NCBI GenBank assembly: GCA_024227155.1
Contig: JAAELB010000699.1
Span: 1-54,112, forward strand
DNA: 54,112 bases
Direction: 5' to 3'
From: Desulfobulbaceae bacterium
Lineage (GTDB): Bacteria; Desulfobacterota; Desulfobulbia; Desulfobulbales; Desulfocapsaceae
Shown here in pieces: positions 7,732 through 17,022 of the stretch (positions are counted from its first letter, which is position 1; each line of letters opens with the position of its first letter). The notes beneath the pieces are model-generated. The model saw nothing but the letters and a program-made list of their open reading frames with translations. It was not told the origin of the DNA and did not search any database. The position numbers and the translations under genes were made by a program.

Positions 7732-9059
7732 ACGAGTTCACCTTTGAGTAGATGCCGTATGGCACCTATAAGATACAGAGATCCACCAACAACTATCAGA
7801 TCATTTTCCGTCGCCATTTCCTGCGCTGCTTCAAGTGATTTTTCCACACTGCCAATACATTGCGCTTTTTGCTGCCCGTCCTTTCCTAAAAGCTCAAAGA
7901 TCTGTCCAGGGCTTGCAGAGCGTTCTCCATCCGGTTGCGTTATAACCAGGTGATCAAACAGAGGGACCATCATATCGAGGGTTGTAGTCAGATCCTTGTC
8001 AAACATTGAGCCCCAGACCCCAATAAGTCTAGCGTGTGAAAAACCTCTGCCAAGAGTATCTGCCAAGTTTTTGACACCAGCTGGATTATGTGCACCATCA
8101 AGAAGATATCTGCGATTTTCCTGCGATTTGCCCAATCCTGCATGTGGAAATGGTTGGATGAAATATTCCATCCGTCCCGGCCATTTCACCGCTGCAAAAC
8201 CTTCACGAATATCTTTATCAGTGACATTAAATCCATGTTTTTCCAGTAGCTGCAGAACCGCTACGGCAAGAGATTCGTTTTCCTGTTGAACCAGACTTGG
8301 GCTGTTGGAATGCAAATCATCAACAACCTTTCCCCCTAACCCCTCACCGCCTTTCCAACTCCAGGTTTTATCGTCATTGACGCTATAGTCAAAATCTCGA
8401 CCGAGGATGTACAACGGTGCCATTTTATCCCTGCTCACATTGGAAATAACAGGAGATACTTCGGGGTGTATAGCAGCTGAGACCACAGGTACAACCTCTT
8501 TTATGATTCCTGCTTTTTCTCCCGCAATTTCGGCCAGACTGTTACCGAGATACGCTTCATGATCCATACTCACACTGGTGATTACAGTAATAAGCGGGGT
8601 TACTACATTTGTAGCGTCAAGTCGCCCACCCATTCCTGTTTCAAGCAATACCAGGTCAACCCCCTCCTCGGCAAACCAGAGCAGTCCAAGTGCTGTTGTA
8701 AATTCAAAATAGGTGATCTGGTCTTCTCCCAGCACCTCACAGATCTTTGTTCCAAGCCTTGCGAAGGCTTCTTCACTGATATAGTCACATCCCACCCGAA
8801 ACCGCTCGCGAACACAGCTTAAGTGTGGGGATGTGTAAACCCCAACCCTGTAACCGCCTCTACCAAGAGTTTCTGACAGTGCGGCACATACCGAACCTTT
8901 TCCATTGGTACCGGCCAGATGAACAAATTTCATTCGATTCTCAGGCCGTCCTACTTTTTCTAAAAAGGATTGCATAGCATCAAGACCAAGTTTGATTTTA
9001 TGCATCTGCAGCGCGTCTAAATGGGCCAGAACTTCATCATAATTCATATCTTTTTTCAC
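7728..9059 (-). CDS. folC: FolC: folylpolyglutamate / dihydrofolate synthase
   Basis: A 443-residue cytosolic enzyme of the Mur-ligase fold. It adds glutamate to dihydropteroate and then to reduced folates using ATP. The sequence shows the start KLGLDAMQSFLEKVGRPE, the P-loop HLAGTNGKGS (about residue 47), YTSPHL, the FEFTTALG segment, ETGMGGRLDATN, the SMDHEAYLG loop and the C-terminal domain with LLDGAHNP. Length is normal. It lies 14 bases downstream of uvrD and overlaps the HNH gene. Another folate gene, the pabB-pabC fusion at 17541-19475, lies nearby but is not in the same operon. Confidence 0.95.
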   Translation of the reverse strand: MKKDMNYDEVLAHLDALQMHKIKLGLDAMQSFLEKVGRPENRMKFVHLAGTNGKGSVCAALSETLGRGGYRVGVYTSPHLSCVRERFRVGCDYISEEAFARLGTKICEVLGEDQITYFEFTTALGLLWFAEEGVDLVLLETGMGGRLDATNVVTPLITVITSVSMDHEAYLGNSLAEIAGEKAGIIKEVVPVVSAAIHPEVSPVISNVSRDKMAPLYILGRDFDYSVNDDKTWSWKGGEGLGGKVVDDLHSNSPSLVQQENESLAVAVLQLLEKHGFNVTDKDIREGFAAVKWPGRMEYFIQPFPHAGLGKSQENRRYLLDGAHNPAGVKNLADTLGRGFSHARLIGVWGSMFDKDLTTTLDMMVPLFDHLVITQPDGERSASPGQIFELLGKDGQQKAQCIGSVEKSLEAAQEMATENDLIVVGGSLYLIGAIRHLLKGELV

Positions 9060-9073
9060 TATCGAACCGGATA

Positions 9074-11257
9074 TTACAATATTGTTAATTTTGCATAATC
9101 TAAATGCAATGTTTTCAAGCCATGCCTGTCAAAATAGATATCCAAAGACCGTCCCTTGGACAGTGTTTTAACAGATCCATTACCAAAAAATGGATGGCTC
9201 ACCTTACAGCCCACAGAAAAATCTGACATCTCCAACCTCTTTGCCTTTTTCTTACGCACGGGAGGAGCGTAGGATGTTGAATGTGAGGTAACGCTGGTAA
9301 ATCGCTCTGCTGGTGCTTCACTCACACGCTCAAAGAGCCCGCCGCTCAACTCATTTAAAAAAGGAGACATACCAGTTCTACGAAACTGCCGATCAGGAGT
9401 CATCAACTGCCTGGGATAGGTAAGGTACAGATACTTTTTAGCTCTGGTTGCAGCCACATAGAGCAGACGCCTCTCCTCTTCCCACTGTTCTCCGTACACT
9501 GCAGAAGTATGGGGGAAACGACCATCCGCCAACCCCAAAACGAAAACCGCCTCAAACTCAAGTCCTTTGGAAGAATGAATTGTCGAGAGTATTAAGCGGT
9601 CGAGACTCTGCTCATCACCTTTGCTCTCCTCCGGCGGATCAAGGGTTGTATCGTCACAAAAACTCTGCAATTCCTCATAGCCCTCCATGATTCCTTTCAG
9701 TTGATCCAGATCCTTTTGCCGTTTGGGATAATCATCACTGTACAGACGCTCAAAAACAGGCTGATAATATTTCAGGGCAATTTCGTATAGCGCTGCAGGC
9801 TTTTGATTTCCACTTAACAGATCTTCAAATAGCTTGACGAGTCGACCAAAGGAATCCTTCCAGGCCTTGCCAGCAGGGTAACTCTGCAAAGTACGAAGTG
9901 AGCTTTCAGAACCGGCTATAGCATTAGATATTTTTTGCGCAGTTGCCGGACCAACCTTCTCAATTTGCAGTAAAATCCTGTTCCAGGAGAGTGTATCCTG
10001 GGGGTTAACCAGAACTCGCATAAAGGCGATCATGTCCTTCATATGGGCTGATTCAGTCAACTTCAACCCACCACGTTTCTCATAGTCGAGACTTTCTGCG
10101 GTGAGTTCAAGCTCTAGCTTATATGAGTGAAAACCTGAACGAAAAAGTACTGCAATATCTCTCAACTCAGTTCCACTGGCCATGAGATCCTTTATAGTAC
10201 AAACAATAAAAGATGCCTCTTCCCGTTCGTCCCTTCCAGCAAACACTTTAGGACGCCAATCCCCCTCAATACTGGTGAACAGGGTTTTGGTATATTTCTC
10301 CGCCGCATGTTCAATAATGTCGTTGGTAAGAGAAAGGATAGGCTGGGTTGAACGATAATTTTCCTCAAGCTTAATTATTTTAGTACCCTCAAACACCTTG
10401 GGAAAGCGCATGATATTATAGAAATCGGCACCCCTGAAGGAATAAATAGACTGCGAATCATCCCCCACCACCATCACGTTATCATGTGTGTGGGCAGTCA
10501 GTCGGACAATATCCGCCTGGATAAGATTGGTGTCCTGATACTCGTCAACCATTATATGGGAAAACCGCTCGGAGATAGTGGCCTGCACCTCGGGCGATTC
10601 TTCAAGGAGTCGTTTCCAGTTAACCAGAAGATCATCGTAGTCCATCAACCCATGATCAAATTTAAATTCCTTATAGTGCTTCTCTAATTTTTTGATATCA
10701 TCAAGATGATCCAGGAGATGTCCGTATTGCTCTTCCACCAGAGTTTCAAGGTCTAGAGACTTATTGACAGAGCCACTTATCATGTTAATAACAGCTCTTT
10801 TAGTAGGAAATCGTTTATCCTTTTTGCCTAGGCCCAGGGAAGATTTTAATAGATTTACTATGCCCTCGGCGTCCCCCCGGTCGATAATAGTAAAAGAAGG
10901 ACCAAAACCGAGCTGTGAACCATATCGCCGGAGCAACATGTTGGCAACTCCATGAAAAGTACCACCAAGAACCCGGCTGCAATTCTCATTTAAAAGTCTG
11001 CCTGCTCGCCACAACATTTCCTGGCTGGCCTTGCGGGTAAATGTAAGAAGCAGAATAGATTCGGGAGCAACTCCCTTCTCCACCAGATGTGCCACCCGAT
11101 AGACAAGAGTTCGCGTTTTACCGCTTCCAGCTCCGGCTATAACCAAAACAGGTCCTTCTGTGGTCGTAACGGCCTCATATTGCGGTTCATTTAGCTCTTG
11201 TAAGCTAATGATATCAGATGGTTGTTCCACTGATTTTATAAAGGGATCATTATTCAT
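9074..11257 (-). CDS. uvrD: UvrD/PcrA/Rep-type superfamily 1A DNA helicase
   Basis: A 3'-5' DNA helicase of about 727 residues involved in repair and replication. Visible motifs: LNEPQYEAV (Q motif), GAGSGKTRTL (Walker A), LLTFTRKASQEM (Ia), MVDEYQDTN (Walker B), VVGDDSQSIYSFRGAD (III), EENYRST (IV), TIHSSKGLEFEAVFV (V) and RRLLYVAATRAKKYLYL (VI). A C-terminal tail with VGCKVSHPFFGNGSV resembles the RNA-polymerase-binding tail of UvrD/PcrA. ATG at 11257 is preferred to an upstream TTG at 11293 because the extra 12 residues are basic and not family-like. First gene of an operon with folC and HNH. Confidence 0.93.
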   Translation of the reverse strand: MNNDPFIKSVEQPSDIISLQELNEPQYEAVTTTEGPVLVIAGAGSGKTRTLVYRVAHLVEKGVAPESILLLTFTRKASQEMLWRAGRLLNENCSRVLGGTFHGVANMLLRRYGSQLGFGPSFTIIDRGDAEGIVNLLKSSLGLGKKDKRFPTKRAVINMISGSVNKSLDLETLVEEQYGHLLDHLDDIKKLEKHYKEFKFDHGLMDYDDLLVNWKRLLEESPEVQATISERFSHIMVDEYQDTNLIQADIVRLTAHTHDNVMVVGDDSQSIYSFRGADFYNIMRFPKVFEGTKIIKLEENYRSTQPILSLTNDIIEHAAEKYTKTLFTSIEGDWRPKVFAGRDEREEASFIVCTIKDLMASGTELRDIAVLFRSGFHSYKLELELTAESLDYEKRGGLKLTESAHMKDMIAFMRVLVNPQDTLSWNRILLQIEKVGPATAQKISNAIAGSESSLRTLQSYPAGKAWKDSFGRLVKLFEDLLSGNQKPAALYEIALKYYQPVFERLYSDDYPKRQKDLDQLKGIMEGYEELQSFCDDTTLDPPEESKGDEQSLDRLILSTIHSSKGLEFEAVFVLGLADGRFPHTSAVYGEQWEEERRLLYVAATRAKKYLYLTYPRQLMTPDRQFRRTGMSPFLNELSGGLFERVSEAPAERFTSVTSHSTSYAPPVRKKKAKRLEMSDFSVGCKVSHPFFGNGSVKTLSKGRSLDIYFDRHGLKTLHLDYAKLTIL

Positions 11258-11336
11258 GGCAGCTACCTTAACACAGCGTTTTAGGCCCTGCAACGTCGGT
11301 TGACAAAAATGGTGCCACTGTTATATTAGCGACTAG

Positions 11337-11798
11337 ATGAGTTTCAAGCCACCAGTAGTTATAACACCAACAATTCCGACAAAAGATACTATGACACAAG
11401 ATACTTTCAAAAACATCCTGACCAAGGAAAAGCTTGCGGAAATCTTTCCTCCTGAGAGAAGTAACGAATTTTTCGATGCACTTTTTGGCGACGCCAGTGA
11501 AGGATCTTATGACATCGAACTTGCTTACCGGCAATCAACAGGTGATCAGCTTATGATGAACCTGTTGCTCCATGAAAGACCAAACTGCTGTCTGGCATGC
11601 AATCTTACCCAGGGGCTTCCTCAAGTTTTCTCAAGACATCCTATAATCAACATTGAAGGTGTGGTTCAGAAAATAAATACCATGATAACTGAGGCTGGCA
11701 GCGGATTTACCTGTGGCGACTGGTCACTTGGATACACTGAGCAACAGAGTAGCTCACTCCATCTGATTCCGATTAAAATCGAGTTAGAAAAGCACTGA
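11337..11798 (+). CDS. Conserved hypothetical protein, sulfate-reducer type
   Basis: A soluble protein of 153 residues, or about 135 if the internal ATG at 11391 is used. The core reads LAEIFPPERSNEFFDALFGDASEGSYDI, a block of beta strands, CCLACNLTQGLPQVFSRHPIINI and a final helical part. I recall close relatives in many sulfate-reducing deltaproteobacteria, where databases carry misleading animal-homeobox names, but the function is unknown. Three cysteines in CCLAC could bind metal. It diverges from uvrD and ends before a bidirectional terminator. Neither start has a clear ribosome site. Confidence 0.75.
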   Translation: MSFKPPVVITPTIPTKDTMTQDTFKNILTKEKLAEIFPPERSNEFFDALFGDASEGSYDIELAYRQSTGDQLMMNLLLHERPNCCLACNLTQGLPQVFSRHPIINIEGVVQKINTMITEAGSGFTCGDWSLGYTEQQSSSLHLIPIKIELEKH

Positions 11799-11825
11799 TT
11801 TACTTTGTTGTAATCCTTAAAATAC

Positions 11826-11857
11826 AAAAAGGCCGACTTTTTCAAGTCGGCCTTTTT
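11826..11857. terminator. Bidirectional factor-independent terminator
   Basis: A perfect 9-base-pair stem GGCCGACTT/AAGTCGGCC with a four-base loop, flanked by A5 on the left and T5 on the right. It therefore works on both strands and separates the convergent genes ending at 11798 and 11884. Confidence 0.95.
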
Positions 11858-11883
11858 GTATGACTATTCTATTTTTATATTTT

Positions 11884-12897
11884 CTACTCTACTGCTACCC
11901 TGGAACGTCCTTCGGCTTTTGCATGGTAGAGAATATCGTCTGTCCGTTCCAGCCAATCGATTAAAGATTCATCTTTTTGCATTTCAGATAAACCGATAGA
12001 AACACCCAGCTTTACCGTTTCATTTGCCCAGATATCCAGACCATCAACAGCGGAGCAGAGCCTTTCTGCCAAAACTCTGGCACTTAACATATTCGTCTGG
12101 TCCAGGACTATTAAAAATTCATCACCACCCATCCTAACCAGCAGGTCAGTGGAGCGAACAGCATCCTTCAGCACTTTTGCAACAGACTGCAACGCCATAT
12201 CTCCCTGGAGATGCCCCAAATTGTCATTGATCTCTTTAAATCTATCCAGATCCAAGGAAATCATAGAAAGCGGATGATTATATCTCTTCGCACTATCCAT
12301 CATGGGATGAATACGTTCTTCAAAAACACGTCTGTTTGAAAGGCCGGTGAGAACATCATTGCTCGCTTTTTCAAACAAATCCTCGTATTCAAGACCTCGC
12401 CTGAGACATTCAGCCAGAACCTCAAGTGATTGATTAACAATGTTTACCTCATCAGAAGAAAGTTCCTGGCCTTTTTTTAAGATAAGAAGAATACCAGAAT
12501 CATCGGCGGTTTCAAACACCCAGCGATAGGCATTCCGACCATCTTTTTTTGAAAACGAGCCATTCCCAGAAGACTCACTTTCAATCAACTGATTGGCTAA
12601 TGCAATCGCCTTTCGTCTACTAGGTCCATGCCCCGAGCAAAACAGATGACGTTTGTTACGACTGCTGTTGTTATATCCTATAAGCTCATGACTTATCAGT
12701 GGCATAAGCCAAACCGAATACGCTTCAATCATACCAGTCAGACTTAAGACTCCCGCCATTCTGCCATGCAATTTATTGACGAGATCAAGTCGTTCAGACT
12801 GTTTTTTCAGATGATCAAGCTCAAGCATTACCTGCTCCAACTCGATCTGGTTTTGATTCGAGTTAAAATTTTGAGCTTCTTTATTTAAAATAGTCAT
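11884..12897 (-). CDS. Diguanylate cyclase (GGDEF) with N-terminal sensor region
   Basis: A 337-residue soluble protein. Residues about 10-40 form a coiled coil (QIELEQVMLELDHLKKQ). Residues 45-165 form a GAF-like or novel sensor region. The C-terminal 170 residues are a GGDEF domain with DVLTGLSNRR, DLDRFKEINDNLGH and an intact MGGDEF active site. RSTD five residues before GGDEF is a c-di-GMP inhibitory site, so feedback control is expected. It makes the second messenger c-di-GMP. A GAAGGGA ribosome site precedes the ATG. The start is divergent from nagZ across a 330-base gap. No cognate effector gene is adjacent. Confidence 0.9.
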   Translation of the reverse strand: MTILNKEAQNFNSNQNQIELEQVMLELDHLKKQSERLDLVNKLHGRMAGVLSLTGMIEAYSVWLMPLISHELIGYNNSSRNKRHLFCSGHGPSRRKAIALANQLIESESSGNGSFSKKDGRNAYRWVFETADDSGILLILKKGQELSSDEVNIVNQSLEVLAECLRRGLEYEDLFEKASNDVLTGLSNRRVFEERIHPMMDSAKRYNHPLSMISLDLDRFKEINDNLGHLQGDMALQSVAKVLKDAVRSTDLLVRMGGDEFLIVLDQTNMLSARVLAERLCSAVDGLDIWANETVKLGVSIGLSEMQKDESLIDWLERTDDILYHAKAEGRSRVAVE

Positions 12898-13254
12898 GAT
12901 CGATTTCCCTTCAACTTTCTACATTGTGGTAATGATTTTCTGTATATCTTTCTTATCGTCCATAAATTATATTTCTTAAGTACTTTTTTATTTCTCTTTC
13001 ATTAGCATTAAACATGCCAAACCAATTCCACAAACCACACGCCCATGACAAAAGCTACACAACGTTTTAATATAACGGGCAATAACACAATGTCCCCAAC
13101 ACACAAAAACGCAAGTTAACCCCGGCAAGAATAATCATGGCCCCGTATACTGAGTTCAAGCCAGAATAATGACACAAGCTGCAACATTGAATCGACTGAT
13201 ATTTTTTTACAAAACAACTATCTAAATCCATTGTTAATGGGTACACTTTCTCCA
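12898..13254. other. Divergent intergenic region upstream of GGDEF gene and nagZ
   Basis: About 350 bases that are AT-rich and should hold the promoters of both divergent genes. I could not pick a convincing promoter for either. Around 13050-13075 there is weak similarity (AAAAGCTACACAACG) to the inner part of repeat copy G, but the diagnostic ends are absent. Confidence 0.4.
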
Positions 13255-14292
13255 ATGAAAAAACCTTCTCTAGAACAACAAATTGGTCAGCTTTTTATTA
13301 TCGGTTTTCAGGGTCAGTCCGTCTCCAGTAACCATTCCATAACTGAGGACATTAAGCTGCGTCACCTTGGTGGTGTAATTCTATTTGATCGCCACCTGGC
13401 CTCTAAGAGTAGCCTGAACAACATCGTATCCCCCGAACAACTACGAAAACTTACAAACAGGCTGCAACAAGCATCAGACACTCCCCTACTCATAGCTGTT
13501 GACCAGGAAGGCGGGCGCGTCAATCGTTTCAGAAAGGATTTGGGTTTTCACGAAACCCCACCGGCAAAAGAGCTTGGCGATACAGGAGACTTGCAACTCA
13601 CCCGGCAAAGTGCAGTGCAAACGTCGCAATTACTGAAAGACGTAGGCATCAATTTCAACTTTGCCCCGGTGGTTGATCTGAATATCAATAGTAAGAATCC
13701 AATTATTGGTAAATATGGACGCAGCTTCTCAAAAGACTCCAGTGCGGTTGTTGAGCATAGTAAAATATGGATTGAGGAACATAGGAAGGCCGGAATTATA
13801 TCCTGCCTAAAACATTTCCCCGGTCATGGCAGCTCAATTGCCGATTCCCATCTTGGGTTCGTCGACATCTCTGCGACCTGGCAAGAATCAGAACTGCAAC
13901 CTTTTGCGCGACTTATAGAAGGAGGGTTTGCTGACACCATAATGGCCGGACATCTATTTAACCAATTACTGGACCGAAGAAATCCAGCCACACTCTCCAG
14001 TGAAATATTACAAAGACTACTTCGACAGCAGCTTCAGTTTAAAGGTGTAACTGTTTCTGACGATATGCAGATGAAAGCAATTACCTCTCGTTATGGTTTT
14101 GAAGAGGCTTGCTGCAGAGCCATTGCCGCCGGTATCGACCTGGTAGTCATTGGCAACAATATATGCTATGATCCAGATCTGTTTAATACGGTACGAAAAG
14201 CATTGTTAAAAGGACTTGAAGCTAGTTTAATTACCGAAGAACGAATTTATGAAGCGTGGAGCAGAGTAAACGACTTAAAATCAAAATTTTAA
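13255..14292 (+). CDS. nagZ: NagZ-like glycoside hydrolase family 3 (beta-N-acetylhexosaminidase)
   Basis: A single-domain GH3 enzyme of about 345 residues with the order typical of NagZ: LEQQIGQLFIIGFQG, GGVILFDRHL, LLIAVDQEGGRVNRF, NFAPVVDLN, then KHFPGHGSSIADSHLGFVDIS, which holds the catalytic dyad histidine, and TVSDDMQMKAI with the nucleophile aspartate. NagZ removes N-acetylglucosamine from muropeptides in peptidoglycan recycling. No lipoprotein or signal sequence is seen, so it is probably cytosolic. ATG at 13255 fits the family; TTG 13231 and ATG 13237 are in frame and none has a good ribosome site. The TM2 gene follows after 7 bases. Confidence 0.88.
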   Translation: MKKPSLEQQIGQLFIIGFQGQSVSSNHSITEDIKLRHLGGVILFDRHLASKSSLNNIVSPEQLRKLTNRLQQASDTPLLIAVDQEGGRVNRFRKDLGFHETPPAKELGDTGDLQLTRQSAVQTSQLLKDVGINFNFAPVVDLNINSKNPIIGKYGRSFSKDSSAVVEHSKIWIEEHRKAGIISCLKHFPGHGSSIADSHLGFVDISATWQESELQPFARLIEGGFADTIMAGHLFNQLLDRRNPATLSSEILQRLLRQQLQFKGVTVSDDMQMKAITSRYGFEEACCRAIAAGIDLVVIGNNICYDPDLFNTVRKALLKGLEASLITEERIYEAWSRVNDLKSKF

Positions 14293-14299
14293 AAAGACC

Positions 14300-14713
14300 A
14301 TGCAAAACAACAACACAACCCATTCAATAGTTGTAGGCTATGCCATTTGGATAATGGGATTTCTTGGAGCACACCGTTTTTACTACGGCAAGCAGATATC
14401 CGGTACAATATATTTCTGTACCCTTGGATTGTTTTTCATCGGCTGGATCGTTGATCTGTTTCTCATCCCGGGAATGAACAGGGAGGCGGACATTCGCTAT
14501 CACCAGGGAGAAATTGACTTCAACCTTTCCTGGCTGCTCCTGGCGTTCTTAGGCCTCTTCGGAATCCACAGGATGTATATGGGAAAATGGCTTACGGGAA
14601 TCATCTATCTTCTGACGGGAGGGATACTGGGTATAGGATACATCTATGATTTCTGGACTCTCAATGACCAGATCAGTATCATCAATGGAGAAGAACAATT
14701 CAGAGAAAGCTAA
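14300..14713 (+). CDS. TM2-domain membrane protein (two TM2 modules)
   Basis: A 137-residue membrane protein with two copies of the TM2 module. Module one has GFLGAHRFYYGK followed by GWIVDLFLIP (about 18-55). Module two has GLFGIHRMYMGKW followed by GYIYDFWTLNDQI (about 90-128). Each module is two short membrane helices joined by a tight turn, so four helices are expected. TM2 proteins are widespread and mostly uncharacterised. It is cotranscribed with nagZ. After the stop lies a small stem-rich spacer (14713-14757) that resembles the tail of the dispersed repeat. Confidence 0.85.
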   Translation: MQNNNTTHSIVVGYAIWIMGFLGAHRFYYGKQISGTIYFCTLGLFFIGWIVDLFLIPGMNREADIRYHQGEIDFNLSWLLLAFLGLFGIHRMYMGKWLTGIIYLLTGGILGIGYIYDFWTLNDQISIINGEEQFRES

Positions 14714-14781
14714 CACCCCACTAGAGGGTACTCAGTTCAGTCCCTCCTTAACACTAAGACCCTTTCCCTGACTCACATGTT

Positions 14782-16317
14782 TTACTCTTCTCCACTGCCC
14801 AGGAATTTAGCAACGACAGTGGAAAGTTCTCTCATTGAAATCGGTTTCATACAATACTCATCGACCCCTGCCTCCCTGGCAACATCTTTAGCTATCTGAT
14901 CGGAATATCCGGTAAATAGAATAACCGGTATATCACCACGTATGCACTTAACCCGTTCGCTCAACTCCAACCCAGTTAGCTCAGGCATGGTCAGATCTGT
15001 CATAATAAGGTCGTAATCATCTGGAGCAATCGAAAATATTTCGAGTGCCTCACGGGGCGATGTCTTTCCTACAACGCTATACCCGAGGTTCTTTAAAATT
15101 TCCGCCGTTACCTTAACAACCTGGGATTCATCATCGACCAGGATAATTTTTCCCGAGCCACCCCGCAAACCTCCCCCCTCAACAACCTTGGTAACAGGGG
15201 TCGATTTTTGAGCAACAGGGAGATACATCCTGAAGACAGTACCTTTCCCAACCTCACTCTCCACATTAATATACCCGCCCTGCCCACTAACAATACCATG
15301 AACCATGGCCAACCCCATACCGGTTCCACTGGTCTTTTCTTTAGTTGAGAAATATGGTTCAAAGATCCTTTCCAGGAGCTCTGGTTCTATACCGGATCCG
15401 GTATCAGCAACTGTGAGTACCAACCACTCCAGGCCATCCTTTGGAGGTGCGCTACCAAGCTGCACGGTAAGTTCACCATGCTCTCCGCCAATGGAGTGTG
15501 AGGCGTTGGTACAAAGATTTATTAGCACCTGATGCATCTGAACGGGATCAATAAGCACACGGCCACACCCCACATCTATTTCTTCCTTTATTACCGTGGT
15601 ACTGGGTAGAGTCACCCGCATCAGCTTCATCACTTCTTTCACTATCGGATGCATATACTGCAGCACGGCCTTTCTCTCCATGGTCCTTGAAAAGGTCAAG
15701 ACCTGTTCGACAAGTGACTTTGCCCGCTTAGACGCCTTCAACACCTCTTCAAGATAGTCAAAAACTGCCCTGTCCTGATAAGAACCCTGTTCCAATTTAA
15801 GGCGGATAATTTCCGAATAACCAATAATGGGCGTAAGAACATTGTTAAAATCATGGGCCACACCACCAGCCAACGTTCCAATAGCCTCCATCTTTTGAGT
15901 ATGTCTCAACTGTTTTTCAAGGGCGTATTTTTCGGTGACATTGTGTGCTATTATTATGATTCCGGTGACATTACCAATCTTATCCTTCACAGGAGAGGCA
16001 ACCATATCGAAAACTATCTCTTCATCAGCATCTGCCCCTGCGTTAACCCGTAAGACACTCGACTCAATTGCACCGCTTTCAATCGATTTCCTAAACGAGC
16101 AAACACTGCAAACCTCGCTCTTTTGGCAAAATATTTCCTCGCAACTCTTACCTATCGCTCCTGGATATTTCAAATTAGTGGCATTGTTCACCCACCTTGC
16201 TTTCATGCTAGTGTCAAACAAGATCAAAATCCCAGAAAAACCTTCTACGATAGCTTTTTTTTGCGCCTCGCTCTCATAAAGAGCATTGGTTACAGCGTCA
16301 ATATCAATAAAATCCAA
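14782..16317 (-). CDS. Hybrid PAS sensor histidine kinase with receiver domain
   Basis: A 511-residue cytosolic protein. Residues 20-130 form a PAS domain with four cysteines (C59, C64, C70, C73), a pattern common in deltaproteobacterial kinases that may sense redox or bind a cofactor. The HisKA helix has [19 protein letters not shown] with phosphoacceptor H155. The HATPase domain has [15 protein letters not shown] and [11 protein letters not shown]. The C-terminal 120 residues are a receiver with LVDDES, MTDLTMP (phosphoacceptor Asp), LFTGYS and a late KP. No membrane segment is visible, so the signal is intracellular. No output regulator is adjacent. The TM2 gene converges on it. Confidence 0.93.
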   Translation of the reverse strand: MDFIDIDAVTNALYESEAQKKAIVEGFSGILILFDTSMKARWVNNATNLKYPGAIGKSCEEIFCQKSEVCSVCSFRKSIESGAIESSVLRVNAGADADEEIVFDMVASPVKDKIGNVTGIIIIAHNVTEKYALEKQLRHTQKMEAIGTLAGGVAHDFNNVLTPIIGYSEIIRLKLEQGSYQDRAVFDYLEEVLKASKRAKSLVEQVLTFSRTMERKAVLQYMHPIVKEVMKLMRVTLPSTTVIKEEIDVGCGRVLIDPVQMHQVLINLCTNASHSIGGEHGELTVQLGSAPPKDGLEWLVLTVADTGSGIEPELLERIFEPYFSTKEKTSGTGMGLAMVHGIVSGQGGYINVESEVGKGTVFRMYLPVAQKSTPVTKVVEGGGLRGGSGKIILVDDESQVVKVTAEILKNLGYSVVGKTSPREALEIFSIAPDDYDLIMTDLTMPELTGLELSERVKCIRGDIPVILFTGYSDQIAKDVAREAGVDEYCMKPISMRELSTVVAKFLGSGEE

Positions 16318-16413
16318 AGAGATCCCTCACATACATACGAACACAACAAAAATTTCGGTACCTTACAAAAAATTACACTTCAATATTCTGTAAGAATTTG
16401 TAGCCAAACCTAC

Positions 16414-16430
16414 GTGGTGTTTAACACCAC
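16414..16430. promoter_or_regulatory. Perfect palindrome GTGGTGTTTAACACCAC
   Basis: Eight-base arms GTGGTGTT/AACACCAC around one central base. It lies about 97 bases upstream of the PAS-kinase start codon. Its symmetry and compactness suggest a dimeric repressor operator. I do not recognise the cognate regulator. Confidence 0.45.
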
Positions 16431-16498
16431 TGCTGTTTCACCGCATACAATTGTAACATCTGCACTTTATATATACAAAAGTTATATCCCCTACTTCC

Positions 16499-16602
16499 TA
16501 ACCCGAATAGATCGGAACTTTCTAAAATGCTTGGATAAGTACCTTCACGAAATTATTTTCTGCCACAAAAAAAATCGCAGAAAATAATTTCTAAGGTACT
16601 AA
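16499..16602 (-). repeat. Dispersed structured repeat, copy D
   Basis: Read on the minus strand, it starts TTAGTACCTTAG, has a perfect 15-base-pair hairpin (GAAATTATTTTCTGC with GCAGAAAATAATTTC), then GGTACTTATCCAAGC and a CCGA...TCGG hairpin ending in TTA. The outer stem AGTACC/GGTACT is perfect. It is the closest partner of copy C. At the seventh position of the inner stem this copy has an A-T pair where copy C has C-G. Confidence 0.88.
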
Positions 16603-16734
16603 ATGCCATCAAATATGCTGTATTGCTGCTCCCCCGAATCCAGCTCTTCTCTTGACTCTTTGTACCGCACTCATTATCTATTCAGCAGTCGTTTTATTCA
16701 ACTGTACCCAGAAGCAAACAAGCAAAGGATAGAT

Positions 16735-17013
16735 ATGATTTCAAGAAAAGACTGCAACGGGAATACTGAGCGCCCCAAGATAGACTACCCGTGTTCCTGG
16801 GTCTATAAAGTAATTGGTGAAGACTGCAGCCTGCTAAAAGAAGCAATAACAACTGCCTGTGCTCCAGGAAAAGTCAATATCACTCATTCCAAAGCAAGCT
16901 CTAAAGGCAAATACCACAGTCTCAATGCAGAACTTATTGTTCTAGACGAAGAAACCAGACTCAAAATTTACGAAACCCTAAAGACCTCCCCTGCTGTTAA
17001 AATGGTCCTATAA
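16735..17013 (+). CDS. DUF493 (YbeD-like) family protein
   Basis: A 92-residue protein with the DUF493/YbeD fold: IDYPCSWVYKVIGED at the start, a central amphipathic helix, SKASSKGKYHSLNAELIVLDEETRLKIYETLKTSPAVKMVL at the end. The family has a beta-alpha-beta ferredoxin-like, ACT-like core and is thought to be regulatory; E. coli YbeD is next to lipB. The start is ATG at 16735 because AAAGGA precedes it by about 6 bases and the length then matches the family. The 44 codons upstream, back to 16603, abut repeat copy D and are not family-like. The next gene starts 9 bases later, so the two are likely cotranscribed. Confidence 0.85.
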   Translation: MISRKDCNGNTERPKIDYPCSWVYKVIGEDCSLLKEAITTACAPGKVNITHSKASSKGKYHSLNAELIVLDEETRLKIYETLKTSPAVKMVL

Positions 17014-17022
17014 AACAAGACA

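Larger units (their letters stand above)
16318..16734. other. Intergenic region with palindrome and repeat copy D
   Basis: A divergent gap of about 417 bases between the PAS kinase and the DUF493 gene. It holds a 17-base perfect palindrome (16414-16430) on the kinase side and a dispersed repeat copy (16499-16602) in the middle. An open frame running from 16603 into the DUF493 gene is not a real start; the gene begins at 16735. Confidence 0.6.

Noticed and set aside
13050-13075. Another copy of the dispersed repeat in the GGDEF-nagZ gap
   Set aside because: It shares only a short inner segment with copy G and lacks both diagnostic ends, so chance similarity cannot be excluded.
16603-16734. 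N-terminal extension of the DUF493 protein
   Set aside because: The extra 44 codons are not family-like, begin right at the edge of repeat copy D and lack a ribosome site, while ATG 16735 has AAAGGA upstream.
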